A stretch of DNA of 55,255 nucleotides from Acidobacteriota bacterium (lineage in GTDB: Bacteria; Acidobacteriota; Aminicenantia; JBFLYD01), in NCBI GenBank assembly GCA_040756905.1, contig JBFLYD010000014.1, positions 1 through 55,255 of the forward strand, given 5' to 3'. The first letter of the stretch is position 1. Every line of letters begins with the position of its first letter. A model generated the notes under the pieces. The model did not search any database. It saw only the letters and a program-made list of their open reading frames with translations, and was not told the DNA's origin. Shown here in pieces: positions 7,233 through 15,553 of this stretch. The position numbers were made by a program, and so were the translations under genes.

Positions 7233-8150
7233 TTACCTTAAAAATGTCTTTCCAGAAGGATGATTAGAGCCATGAATTAAGGCATGGCAGTTTGTGCAAG
7301 AACGGTTGAATAATCTGTTAGAAAGGATCTGTGTTTGATCGTAAAGTGTGCCAGGGTGTCTTGTGTCTGAATGGCATCTCTGACAGAGAAAAGGTAACTT
7401 TGCTTTTAGCATTTTGAGATGATTCGTTCCGTGAGGTTCATGACATAATGAACAGTCTTCCCTCACAGGAACATGTTCCCATATAAAAGGACCTCTTTTT
7501 TCAGCATGGCATTCATAACATTTCTCAGTTATTGAATCAGCATCAATTAATTTGGCAGTCTGAGTTCCATGGGGATTATGGCAGTCTGAACAGTTAACCC
7601 TTCCCTCTCTAATTGGATGATGGGATGCTCTGTAGAATTGAGATTCTTTCTGTTTGTGGCATGAAAAGCAGAGTTCAGTCTCTTTCGCTTTAACAAGCTG
7701 AGCTTTTTCAGCTTTTGCATTATGAACACTGTGGCAGTTCTGACAGGCAAGTCCTCGTGCATCATGGGCACTTCCTAACCAGAACATTTTTCTTCCTCTT
7801 TCATGGCATTGAAGACACATATCGGATTTTTCTTCACTCGTAAGAGCTGCAACGGACTTTATTTTTGTTTTATCACCGCCAGCTTCCACATGAGCACCAG
7901 CAGGTCCATGACAGGTTTCGCATGCTTTGTCAGAACGAAGTTCAAATCCTTTCTTTCCATGAATTGTGTCTTTGAAGGCTTTAACCATTTCCTCATGGCA
8001 CATTTCACATTGTTCTATCCCTGCATATTCTGCTTCTTGCTGTGCAATCGCCCTCTCTGGTGATGAGAATAAAATTAATGAAAGTATTAATATGACAACA
8101 GGAATTAGAATAGTGAATGCCAGCTGATTAAATCTACTTTTAAACTCCAT
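7233..8150 (-). CDS. Decaheme c-type cytochrome, MtrA/DmsE family
   Basis: This is a periplasmic electron carrier of about 305 aa. An N-terminal hydrophobic export signal (residues about 10-38) is followed by exactly ten CxxCH heme sites: CEMCH, CETCH, CLQCH, CQNCH, CFSCH, CSDCH, CYECH, CSLCH, CQRCH and CTNCH. Repeated CSDCHNPHGT-like motifs fit the MtrA/DmsE/PioA family, which sits inside an MtrB-type porin. A GTG and an ATG are adjacent after AGGAGGAGG; I use the ATG at 8150. The porin gene follows immediately. The likely role is electron transfer to extracellular acceptors (iron or manganese oxides, humics, partner cells) or inward from donors; the direction cannot be told from sequence. 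Confidence 0.92.
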   Translation of the reverse strand: MEFKSRFNQLAFTILIPVVILILSLILFSSPERAIAQQEAEYAGIEQCEMCHEEMVKAFKDTIHGKKGFELRSDKACETCHGPAGAHVEAGGDKTKIKSVAALTSEEKSDMCLQCHERGRKMFWLGSAHDARGLACQNCHSVHNAKAEKAQLVKAKETELCFSCHKQKESQFYRASHHPIREGRVNCSDCHNPHGTQTAKLIDADSITEKCYECHAEKRGPFIWEHVPVREDCSLCHEPHGTNHLKMLKAKLPFLCQRCHSDTRHPGTLYDQTQILSNRLFNRSCTNCHALIHGSNHPSGKTFLR

Positions 8151-8254
8151 CACTGCACCTCCTCCTTTACATGAATTTTATAAATAATGCCACGCTTTTT
8201 TAAATTAAAATTCTATAAAAGTATAAATTTCAATAACATATAATATGAATTAAA

Positions 8255-8284
8255 TTTATAACGCATATTAAAAAATTTTGTCAA
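8255..8284 (-). promoter_or_regulatory. Promoter for the decaheme cytochrome-porin operon
   Basis: On the minus strand TTGACA (8279-8284), 18 bp, then TATAAA (8255-8260). This leaves a leader of about 100 nt before the cytochrome start. The rest of 8151-8401 is AT-rich with no other signal I can support. Confidence 0.6.
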
Positions 8285-8401
8285 GCATTTTTAGACATTA
8301 GTGAATATTAATAAATAAATCCCCATAAAAATTATACATAAATATTAATCTAATTTTTTTATTATCAATAAAATATTAATTTTTATTTATTGTATTAAAA
8401 A

Positions 8402-9550
8402 TTATTTCAAAGGACCGAGTATTTCTCTTGATATCACATATTTCTGAATTTCATTAGTTCCTTCGTATATCTGCATAAGTTTTGCATCTCTTACAAGTTT
8501 TTCCATCGGATAGTCTTTCATGTATCCATATCCTCCGAATATCTGGAGGGCATCAACTGTAATCTTCATCGCTACATCTGTAGCGAATAACTTTGCCATC
8601 GCAGCTTCTTTTGTTGCCTTCAGTCCATTATCAAGAAGCCATGCAGAATGATATACAAGATGTCTTGCTGCATTAATCTCGGTTGCCATTTCTGAAAGTT
8701 TAAAAGCAATATGTTGAAAAGAAGCGATTGGTTTTTCGAATTGCTTTCTTGTCTTTGAATATTCTAAGGCATGTTCATAGGCTGCTCTTGCAATCCCGAG
8801 TCCTCCTGCTCCAACAGAAGGACGAGCTTTATCAAGGGTCTTCATCGCGACGAGAAATCCCATACCTTCTTTTCCGAGCAAATTTTCTTCAGGAATTTTT
8901 ACATCATCAAAAAATATCTCTGCTGTATTTGATGCTCTATGTCCCATCTTATTTTCAATTTTTCCAATTTTAACTCCTGGGGTATCCATTGGAACTATAA
9001 AGGCTGTAATTCCTCTCGGACCTCTTGTTCTGTCGACTGTTGCAAATACCACTGAAAGCTTTGACACTCCTCCATTTGTTATGAAGCATTTTGAACCGTT
9101 TATTATATATTCTCCATTTGCTTTTTTGGCAGTCGTAGCTATTCCTCCAGCGTCTGAACCAGCCTCTCTTTCAGTTAATGCAAAAGAGGCAAAGCCCATT
9201 TCTTTTGTAAATGATGTAAAAAATTTCCTTTTTTGCTCATCATTTCCAAACAGAATAATAGGAGTAAGGGCGAGGGAGTTTGCCATTATCGATGTATACA
9301 TCCCTGCACAACCCCATGCTAGTTCCTCACATATAATAACAGTATCTAAAGTAGAAAGACCTCCTCCCCCATATTCTTGAGGAATCGAGGATGTCAAAAA
9401 TCCAACCTCAAAAGCTTTTTTCATAATTTCCCAAGGGAACTCGTCACTTTCATCATATTTTGCAGCATTCGGTCTTAATTCTTTTAAGGCAAATTCTCTT
9501 GCCATTTCCTGTAATGCTATCTGTTCCTCAGTTAATCTAAAATCAACCAT
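8402..9550 (-). CDS. Acyl-CoA dehydrogenase (short-chain type)
   Basis: This is an FAD enzyme that oxidises acyl-CoA to trans-2-enoyl-CoA and passes electrons to electron-transfer flavoprotein. Length (382 aa) and motifs are standard: CFITNGG, the substrate/FAD region FALTEREAGSDA, and the C-terminal QIFGGYGYMKDYPMEK. The catalytic base is in QIYEGTNEIQ at Glu363, the position used by butyryl- and other short-chain dehydrogenases (isovaleryl and long-chain enzymes use a different site). The start ATG has GGAGG 5 nt upstream. It precedes the cytochrome-porin operon and the IcmA-type mutase on the same strand. A butyryl-CoA or isobutyryl-CoA substrate would fit that context (inference). Confidence 0.9.
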   Translation of the reverse strand: MVDFRLTEEQIALQEMAREFALKELRPNAAKYDESDEFPWEIMKKAFEVGFLTSSIPQEYGGGGLSTLDTVIICEELAWGCAGMYTSIMANSLALTPIILFGNDEQKRKFFTSFTKEMGFASFALTEREAGSDAGGIATTAKKANGEYIINGSKCFITNGGVSKLSVVFATVDRTRGPRGITAFIVPMDTPGVKIGKIENKMGHRASNTAEIFFDDVKIPEENLLGKEGMGFLVAMKTLDKARPSVGAGGLGIARAAYEHALEYSKTRKQFEKPIASFQHIAFKLSEMATEINAARHLVYHSAWLLDNGLKATKEAAMAKLFATDVAMKITVDALQIFGGYGYMKDYPMEKLVRDAKLMQIYEGTNEIQKYVISREILGPLK

Positions 9551-9628
9551 TAGTTCCTCCTTCTATATCTATGATTTTAAAAAATAAAGTAACCATTTCA
9601 TCACTCTCTTTAAAACAAAAAACTCAAT

Positions 9629-9823
9629 TAATACAAACGAAATTAACAATGTTACATTTACCGTCATTCCTGCAAAAGCAGGAATCCAGACGTCGTCCCC
9701 GCGGAAGCGGGGAACTACATAAAGGAACTGGATTCCCACTTTCGTGGGAAACCCTGGATTCCCGCCTGCGCGGGAATGACAACACTAAATGTCTATGTCA
9801 ACTTACTTAATGCTTTTGTATTA
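9629..9823. repeat. Fold-back element B4 (B termini, GTCATTCC core)
   Basis: It is bounded by TAATACAAACG (9629-9639) and its inverted partner ending TTTGTATTA (9815-9823), the same termini as B1 and B3. The core is unrelated: a multi-palindrome of the widespread kind with CGTCATTCCTGC, GGAATCCAG, TGGATTCCCGC and GCGGGAATGAC (about 9663-9781). It fills most of the 292-bp gap between the acyl-CoA dehydrogenase start and the YjbQ stop. I see no gene in the gap. Confidence 0.8.
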
Positions 9824-9842
9824 ATTCTGTAATTGATTAATT

Positions 9843-10262
9843 TTATTCTCCGCTTATCTGAACTTTGATCTCTCTTCTTCGGGGCCGATTATCAAAATCA
9901 ATAAAAACTATCTGCTGCCATGTCCCAAGGAGCAGTTTTCCTTCTGATATTGGAACCACAAGGGAAGATCCTATTAGAGATGCTCGCAAATGGGAAAAAC
10001 CATTTCCATCTCCCCAGGTACTGTCATGATGATATGATTTAGAACTGGGGATAATTTTTTCTATAATTTCCTTAAAATCCTTTATTAAATTTGGTTCATA
10101 CTCAATGGTTGTTAATCCACCTGTTGATCCAGCAACAAAAATTAATACATGACCATTCTTTACTCCATATTTCTTTACAAGATCTGAAATTTCCTCTGTT
10201 ATATCTTTCACATCACAGAACCCTTTTGTCTGTAATGAAATCGAAGAATTAATTATTTTCAT
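9843..10262 (-). CDS. YjbQ/UPF0047 family protein
   Basis: This is a 139-aa single-domain protein of the YjbQ family. Members have weak thiamine-phosphate synthase activity in complementation tests, although their main role is not settled. The conserved motifs are present: STGGLTTIEYEPN, the His-containing YHHDSTWGDGNGFSHLRASL and the C-terminal GTWQQIVFIDFDNRPRRRE. The His/Asp/Asn residues of the WGDGNGFSH segment are probably the active site. No ribosome site is obvious before the ATG at 10262. Other thiamine genes are not adjacent; thiL is 5 kb away on the other strand. Confidence 0.88.
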   Translation of the reverse strand: MKIINSSISLQTKGFCDVKDITEEISDLVKKYGVKNGHVLIFVAGSTGGLTTIEYEPNLIKDFKEIIEKIIPSSKSYHHDSTWGDGNGFSHLRASLIGSSLVVPISEGKLLLGTWQQIVFIDFDNRPRRREIKVQISGE

Positions 10263-10322
10263 TTTTGATAAGACTCTTTATAAATTATTCTCGCTTAAAA
10301 ATCAACAATAAAATAACAAAAT

Positions 10323-10772
10323 GAGAGGCCAACCATCCCATTCGCTCAGAATATGATTATCCTCATACTTTATATAGTGACCAGCAAGGGTGACTTCGTC
10401 CCACACTAACTTATTATTACCTAATACAAATGCATTGAATAAATTGTAGGGCAACCCTTTAGAGCCTGCCCCGAACTTGATTCGGGGGTTGCTTAATGCA
10501 AGGCTAAAGCCTTGCCCTACATGTAACAATATTTTATGAGTTTGCTATAAATTAAGGAATTCATAATATCTCTCCTTCAATCACTTAATTTTTTTGGAAT
10601 AAATACAGTTAGTGCAGGAGCACTCATGCTTCGCTCCCCCTCACTTATCCCGCTTCGCATTCGTGACGGTTTTCAGGAACCTTCGGTTTCTCCGCCACCC
10701 TTCCTGCTCACTCCACTTCTTTATAGATTTTGATTCCTTTCGATATATCGTTAAGAAGATGGTTGGCCTCTC
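10323..10772. repeat. Composite element D2 nesting elements B2 and A2
   Basis: A perfect 15-bp terminal inverted repeat, GAGAGGCCAACCATC (10323-10337) and GATGGTTGGCCTCTC (10758-10772), bounds 450 bp. These are D-family arms. Within them lie B2 (10422 to about 10530) and an inverted A core (10613-10713, containing GCATTCGTGACGGTT, CCGAAGG and CCACCCTTCCTGCTCACT). The 10263-10820 gap between YjbQ and the flippase-like gene is almost entirely this structure. Open frames inside it are incidental. Confidence 0.8.
10422..10530. repeat. Element B2 (right end degraded), inside D2
   Basis: The left terminus TAATACAAATGCATTGAAT matches B1 and B3. The palindromic core TGTAGGGCAACCC to TTGCCCTACATGT is nearly identical to B1, including the nested CCCCGAACTTGATTCGGGG. 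The right TTTGTATTA terminus is not recognisable; the sequence diverges after ACATGTAACAAT. Confidence 0.7.
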
Positions 10773-10820
10773 TTTAAAAAATTGACTAATGCAACTTCTG
10801 ATGTTAAAATCCAGTTCACC

Positions 10821-11867
10821 ATGAAAAAAAGTTTTATAAAAATATTTCTTACCCTTCTGATTACCTTGCTTCTGCTCTTTTTCTTTTTTAAAAACACGGA
10901 TTTAAAAGAAGTCCATTATCACCTGAAAAAGATTTCCTCCATTTCAATTCTTTCTTTCATTTTATTTGTCTTTCTCTCTTTTGTTATAAGAGCTTTTCGG
11001 TGGAAATATATGTTGATTAATCAAAAAGAGAATATTAAATTTTCGAATCTCCTCTCAGCAATTATCATCGGCTTTGCAATATCTTATTCCATCCCTGGAA
11101 GAGTTGGCGAGGTTGTTCGTCCTGTCTTAATCGGCTATAAGGAAAACATAAACAAAAGCTTTGCCTTTGGAACAGTTGTAGTCGAAAGGCTTTTTGATAT
11201 CATCTCAGCAATTTTTTTGTATGGAACTTTTCTATTCTGGAGTCTCTTTGCCAATGATTCCCTCTATAAAGATAAAGAAGTATTCAAAATAATCAAGAAA
11301 GGAAGCATTTTTGCTTTCTCTCTTGTATTTTCTTTAATTTTTCTACTATTTATTTTCCATAAGAATAAAACTTTTCTAAGGTCTTTAATATTTTTTTTTA
11401 TGAAACCTTTCACCCCAAAAATAAAACAAAATGTATTAAACATCGGAGAAAATTTTCTTAATGGAATTAATTGTTTTTTCTACAATAAAAAAAATCTTTT
11501 CTTTATCATATTTTATTCAATATTTCTATGGACTTTTATTTCCTTTTCTTACTGGTTCTTTCTCTATTTCACTGGGATAAAAATTCCATTTTTCTATTCC
11601 TTTCCGTACATCCTTATCCTGATCGTTGGTGCTTCTGTTCCCACACCAGGAATGGTTGGCGGGTTTCATGCAGCAAGTAAAATTGGTCTGGTATCCCTGT
11701 TCTCACTGGATGAGAATCAAGCGATTGGAATAACATTAATCCTCCACATAATTGTGGTTGTAACAACAATATTTCTGGGTATTCTTTTTTCATGGAAAGA
11801 AGGATTGTCTATTTCAAAGTTTAAAAGCATTGAAAAAACCAAAAAATTAAAACAATATATTTTCTAA
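10821..11867 (+). CDS. Flippase-like integral membrane protein (LPG synthase TM/UPF0104 family)
   Basis: This is a polytopic membrane protein of about 348 aa with roughly eight hydrophobic segments. It is related to the N-terminal flippase domain of lysylphosphatidylglycerol synthase (MprF) and to AglD-type proteins. Family marks are [11 protein letters not shown] after the second helix, [15 protein letters not shown], and the late [15 protein letters not shown] motif. The C-terminal aminoacyltransferase domain of MprF is absent, so it would be a lipid flippase or unknown transporter only. I start at the ATG at 10821; a TTG at 10782 is in frame but touches the arm of D2, and neither has a good ribosome site. 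nrdR starts 2 nt after its stop, so nrdR is probably translationally coupled. Confidence 0.8.
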   Translation: MKKSFIKIFLTLLITLLLLFFFFKNTDLKEVHYHLKKISSISILSFILFVFLSFVIRAFRWKYMLINQKENIKFSNLLSAIIIGFAISYSIPGRVGEVVRPVLIGYKENINKSFAFGTVVVERLFDIISAIFLYGTFLFWSLFANDSLYKDKEVFKIIKKGSIFAFSLVFSLIFLLFIFHKNKTFLRSLIFFFMKPFTPKIKQNVLNIGENFLNGINCFFYNKKNLFFIIFYSIFLWTFISFSYWFFLYFTGIKIPFFYSFPYILILIVGASVPTPGMVGGFHAASKIGLVSLFSLDENQAIGITLILHIIVVVTTIFLGILFSWKEGLSISKFKSIEKTKKLKQYIF

Positions 11868-11868
11868 A

Positions 11869-12324
11869 ATGAAGTGTCCCCACTGCGGAGAAATCGAAGA
11901 CAAAGTAATCGATTCGAGAATAGCAAAAGATGGCACAACTATAAGACGAAGAAGGGAATGCATCAAATGTGGAAGAAGGTTTACAACTTATGAAAAAATA
12001 GAAGAATTGCCATTTATGGTTATTAAAAAAGATGGAAGAAGAGAGCCGTTTAACAGACAGAAACTTCTTCTGGGAATAAGAAAAGCTTGCGAAAAAAGAC
12101 CAATTTCTGTAAAAATAATAGAGGGAATAGCGAATGAAATAGAGGTTATGATGCAGGAAAAACAGGAAAGAGAGATTTCTACTTCTGAAATAGGTAAATT
12201 TGTGATGGAAAAGCTAAAAAAGCTGGATAAAGTTGCATATGTAAGATTTGCATCGGTCTACAGGGAATTTAAAGATGTCGACCAGTTTATGGATGAACTT
12301 TCTCAACTCTTAAAAGAGAAATAG
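11869..12324 (+). CDS. nrdR: Transcriptional repressor NrdR
   Basis: This is the zinc-ribbon/ATP-cone repressor of ribonucleotide reductase genes (151 aa). The zinc ribbon uses Cys3, Cys6, Cys31 and Cys34 (MKCPHCGE and [12 protein letters not shown]), with the basic segment RRRR between them. The ATP-cone follows from about residue 49 ([20 protein letters not shown]). The sequence is complete and typical. No ribonucleotide reductase gene or NrdR box was recognised in the window, so its targets lie elsewhere. It sits 2 nt after the flippase-like gene and 8 nt before hsp20. Confidence 0.97.
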   Translation: MKCPHCGEIEDKVIDSRIAKDGTTIRRRRECIKCGRRFTTYEKIEELPFMVIKKDGRREPFNRQKLLLGIRKACEKRPISVKIIEGIANEIEVMMQEKQEREISTSEIGKFVMEKLKKLDKVAYVRFASVYREFKDVDQFMDELSQLLKEK

Positions 12325-12332
12325 GTGGATTT

Positions 12333-12773
12333 ATGAAGAAAATATTTCCGTTTTCTGAAATTATAAGGCTCGAAACTGAGATGATGAAAATTTTTGAAGA
12401 ATTCTTTCCTGTAGAAAAATCTAACGATATATTAAATGTCACCTGGGTTCCTAACGTTGATATCTGTGAAAAAAATGAAGAACTCATAATCAGAATAGAA
12501 CTACCAGGGGTAAACAAAAAGGATATTAAAATTTATCTTACCGGGAATAAGCTGGAAATATCAGGAGTTAAAAAAGAACCCTTAAAACAGGATGCTAAAG
12601 TCTGGTATCTTCTTGTCGAACGAGAATACGGGAGATTTTTAAGAAGAGTTTTTCTTCCAGTCACTGTGAATTCTGAAGGTGTAAAGACTGTATTTGAAGA
12701 TGGTATTCTTACGATAAAATTTACTAAATTTCAGGAAACTAAAAAAGGGCAGGTTGAAATAAAATTAGATTAG
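12333..12773 (+). CDS. Hsp20/alpha-crystallin small heat-shock protein
   Basis: This is an ATP-independent holdase chaperone of 146 aa. The alpha-crystallin domain runs from about residue 32 (WVPNVDICEKNEELIIRIE) to 140, with the typical ELPGVNKKDI turn, REYGRFLRRV (usually ERxxGxFxRxxxLP) and GILTIKF near the end. The C-terminal IxI anchoring motif may be the VEIKLD tail. GGTGG precedes the ATG. It lies between nrdR and lon with short gaps, so a chaperone-protease operon is likely. No CIRCE element is visible. Confidence 0.93.
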   Translation: MKKIFPFSEIIRLETEMMKIFEEFFPVEKSNDILNVTWVPNVDICEKNEELIIRIELPGVNKKDIKIYLTGNKLEISGVKKEPLKQDAKVWYLLVEREYGRFLRRVFLPVTVNSEGVKTVFEDGILTIKFTKFQETKKGQVEIKLD

Positions 12774-12785
12774 ATGGAGTGAAAG

Positions 12786-15176
12786 ATGCAAGAAGAAAAA
12801 GAAATTAAAGATGAAATCGGGATAGAAAATAACAGAGAAAAAATTCAGATTCCTCCTGAACTTCCTGTGCTTCTTCTCAGAGACATAGTAGTATTTCCTT
12901 TTATGGGAATCCCCCTTTATGTGGGAAGGGAAAAGTCCAAGAAAGCAATTGACCAGTCTTTAGTTTCTCACAGGCTTCTTTTTTTACTCGCTCAGAAAGA
13001 TCCTTCGGTGGAAGAACCCAAATTAGATGAAATCTATCATATTGGAACAGTGGGAAGCATCTTAAGGATGTTAAAGCTTCCTGATGGAAGAGTAAGAATT
13101 TTTGTTCAGGGAATGTTAAGGGCAAAGTTAGAATATTTCGACGACACACAAGCATTTTATTCCGCCAAGATTTCTTTTATTCCTGAGGAAGAAAAAGAAA
13201 AGTGGTCAATGGAAACAGAAGCCCTTATAAGAAATATAAGAACAGGTTTAGAGAAGGCTGCATCTTTAGGAAAGCCATTATCGCCTGAAATCTTAATAAT
13301 TGCCCAGAATTTAGATGACCCAGGGAGGCTGGCAGACCTTACAGCTGCAAATCTTGAATTGAAAGTGCCCGAAGCTCAACAGATTCTTGAATTATTCGAT
13401 CCCAATGAAAGATTAAAAAAAGTTCATGAACTCCTTCAAAAAGAACTGGGGGTTTTAGAAATTCAACATCAAATAAGTCTTCAGGCAAAGGGAGAGATGG
13501 ATAAAACCCAGAAGGAATATTTTTTAAGACAACAACTAAAAGCCATCCAGCAAGAACTTGGAGAAGGATCGGAGATTCAGGAAGAAATAAAGAACATGAA
13601 GGAAAAATTGGAAAAAATAAAAATGCCAAAGGAAGCAAAAGAAGAAGTGGAAAGACAGATAAAAAAATTGGAGAGGATGCATCCTGATTCAGCTGAGACA
13701 GCAGTTTTGAGGAACTATCTTGAATGGATGCTTGAACTTCCCTGGTCAAAGAACACAAAGGACAACCTTAATTTAGAAAAGGCTCATAAAATTCTTGATG
13801 AAGACCATTATGGTCTCGATAAAATAAAAGAAAGGATAGTTGAGTTGTTAAGCGTCAGAAAATTGAGAAACAGAGTTAAAGGCCCTATCCTCTGTTTTGT
13901 CGGACCCCCTGGAGTTGGAAAGACTTCTCTCGGAAAGTCCATTGCAAGGGCTTTGGGAAGAAAATTTGTAAGAATATCGATAGGCGGGATAAGAGATGAA
14001 GCTGAAATCAGAGGACATAGAAGAACTTATGTTGGAGCTCTTCCAGGAAGGATCGTACAGGGAATAAGACAGGCTGGCTCAAACAATCCTGTCTTCATGC
14101 TGGATGAGGTGGATAAAATAGGAGCTGACTACAGAGGAGACCCATCCTCTGCTCTCCTTGAAGTTTTAGACCCTGAACAGAATCATTCTTTTAGAGATCA
14201 CTATCTTGGTGTGCCATTCGATCTATCAAAGGTTATGTTCATTACAACTGCAAACATACTCGATACAATACACCCAGCATTTCTTGATAGAATGGAGGTA
14301 ATTCATCTTCCCGGATATTCAGAAGAAGAAAAAATAGAAATAGCTAAAAGACACCTGATACCAAAACAGATAAAAGAAAATGGGCTAAAAGAAAATCAGA
14401 TAAAATTTTCTGATGACGCCATAAAAAATATTATCTCTCTTTATACAAGAGAAGCGGGAGTTAGAAACCTGGAGAGAGAAATTGCTTCTGTCTGCAGAAA
14501 GGTAGCCAAGAATATAGCTTCTGGGAAAAAAGGTGAATTTAAAATAACCTCAGGTATTCTTGAAAAATACCTCGGACCACCAAAAATATTTAAAGACATG
14601 CTTTTAGAAAAAGACCAAGTTGGAGTTGCAACCGGAGTTGCCTGGACCCCTTATGGGGGAGACATACTTTTTGTTGAAACAACTGTAATGAAAGGAAAGG
14701 GAAATTTATTACTCACCGGCTCTCTTGGAGACGTAATGAAAGAATCAGCTCATGCAGCTTTAAGCTATGCAAAAGCTCACTCAAAAGAATTTAGCATAGA
14801 TGAAAATATCTTCTTTGAAAGAGATATCCATGTCCATATTCCTGAGGGAGCAACTCCAAAAGATGGACCTTCTGCAGGTATCACACTTGCTGCCTCATTG
14901 ATCTCTGTTTTCACAAACAAACCTGTAAAAAGAGATATAGCAATGACTGGAGAAATCACTTTGAGGGGAAATGTAATTCCAGTCGGAGGAATAAAAGAAA
15001 AAATATTAGCTGCAAGAAGAGCAGGAATAAAAAATATAATTTTACCAAAACAGAATAAAAAAGACCTCGAGGATATTCCCAAGGAAATCAGAAAGGAAAT
15101 GAATTTTATATTTGTTGGAGAAATTGGAGAAGCTATAAAATATGCCCTTATTGATGGTTATCCCTTAAAAAAGTAA
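12786..15176 (+). CDS. lon: ATP-dependent protease La (Lon)
   Basis: This is a cytoplasmic AAA+ serine protease for damaged and regulatory proteins, 796 aa. Domains in order: the LON substrate-binding domain (about 25-220), a coiled-coil linker, AAA+ with Walker A GPPGVGKTSLGKS and Walker B VFMLDEVDKIG, then the protease domain with catalytic Ser696 in PKDGPSAG and Lys739 in GGIKEK. The spacing of 43 residues equals that in E. coli Lon. The start ATG has GGAG upstream, 12 bp after hsp20. It is complete. Repeat element C2 begins 5 bp after the stop codon. Confidence 0.97.
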   Translation: MQEEKEIKDEIGIENNREKIQIPPELPVLLLRDIVVFPFMGIPLYVGREKSKKAIDQSLVSHRLLFLLAQKDPSVEEPKLDEIYHIGTVGSILRMLKLPDGRVRIFVQGMLRAKLEYFDDTQAFYSAKISFIPEEEKEKWSMETEALIRNIRTGLEKAASLGKPLSPEILIIAQNLDDPGRLADLTAANLELKVPEAQQILELFDPNERLKKVHELLQKELGVLEIQHQISLQAKGEMDKTQKEYFLRQQLKAIQQELGEGSEIQEEIKNMKEKLEKIKMPKEAKEEVERQIKKLERMHPDSAETAVLRNYLEWMLELPWSKNTKDNLNLEKAHKILDEDHYGLDKIKERIVELLSVRKLRNRVKGPILCFVGPPGVGKTSLGKSIARALGRKFVRISIGGIRDEAEIRGHRRTYVGALPGRIVQGIRQAGSNNPVFMLDEVDKIGADYRGDPSSALLEVLDPEQNHSFRDHYLGVPFDLSKVMFITTANILDTIHPAFLDRMEVIHLPGYSEEEKIEIAKRHLIPKQIKENGLKENQIKFSDDAIKNIISLYTREAGVRNLEREIASVCRKVAKNIASGKKGEFKITSGILEKYLGPPKIFKDMLLEKDQVGVATGVAWTPYGGDILFVETTVMKGKGNLLLTGSLGDVMKESAHAALSYAKAHSKEFSIDENIFFERDIHVHIPEGATPKDGPSAGITLAASLISVFTNKPVKRDIAMTGEITLRGNVIPVGGIKEKILAARRAGIKNIILPKQNKKDLEDIPKEIRKEMNFIFVGEIGEAIKYALIDGYPLKK

Positions 15177-15181
15177 TCTCC

Positions 15182-15552
15182 TAGTGTCATGTCACTTAAA
15201 TATCTTTCTTTATTCTTATGTGACATGACACTTTCCCTATGGGAGAAAGATCTCCTTAGACGCTTCGCTGAGCAGCACATAGGAGCCTTTCGGAGAACTG
15301 AAATATCAGAAGAATTAATCACTTCTCTTTTATCCGAAAGGCTCCTAGCACTGCCCTTAAGGGCAGTGTGTAAAAGGTCTTTATTTAAATTTAAATCATC
15401 TATTTCCATGCACCAGAATGGTGCATATAGGAGGGTGCGGAATACATATTCCGACACCCTCCTATGTTCGGGAAAGTTCCTTCCCCATGCCCCTTCAGTG
15501 TGCTTTAGGAGAAATTCTCTATTTACGAAGATATTTATGCGACAGTACACTA
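15182..15552. repeat. Fold-back element C2 with a chain of nested palindromes
   Basis: TA flanks both ends (15182-15183, 15551-15552), with termini GTGTCATGTC and, inverted, GTGTACTGTC. A 13-bp perfect inverted repeat (AGTGTCATGTCAC) opens it at 15183-15195/15220-15232. Inside follow AGGAGCCTTTCGG with its complement, the 20-bp palindrome CACTGCCCTTAAGGGCAGTG, GCACCagaatGGTGC, and AGGAGGGTG...CACCCTCCT. The outer 90 bp on each side match C1, whose centre is a different hairpin. It fills the lon-thiL gap, leaving thiL with no ribosome site. Frames inside are incidental. Confidence 0.82.
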
Positions 15553-15553
15553 A

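Noticed and set aside
9663-9781. Possible CRISPR array (GTCATTCC/GGATTCCCGC repeats)
   Set aside because: The units are inverted, of unequal spacing and without spacers of regular length; they form one palindromic repeat element. No cas genes are present.
10302-10529. 75-codon open frame on the minus strand
   Set aside because: It lies wholly in repeats D2/B2, has no ribosome site, and its residues only reflect the palindromic sequence.
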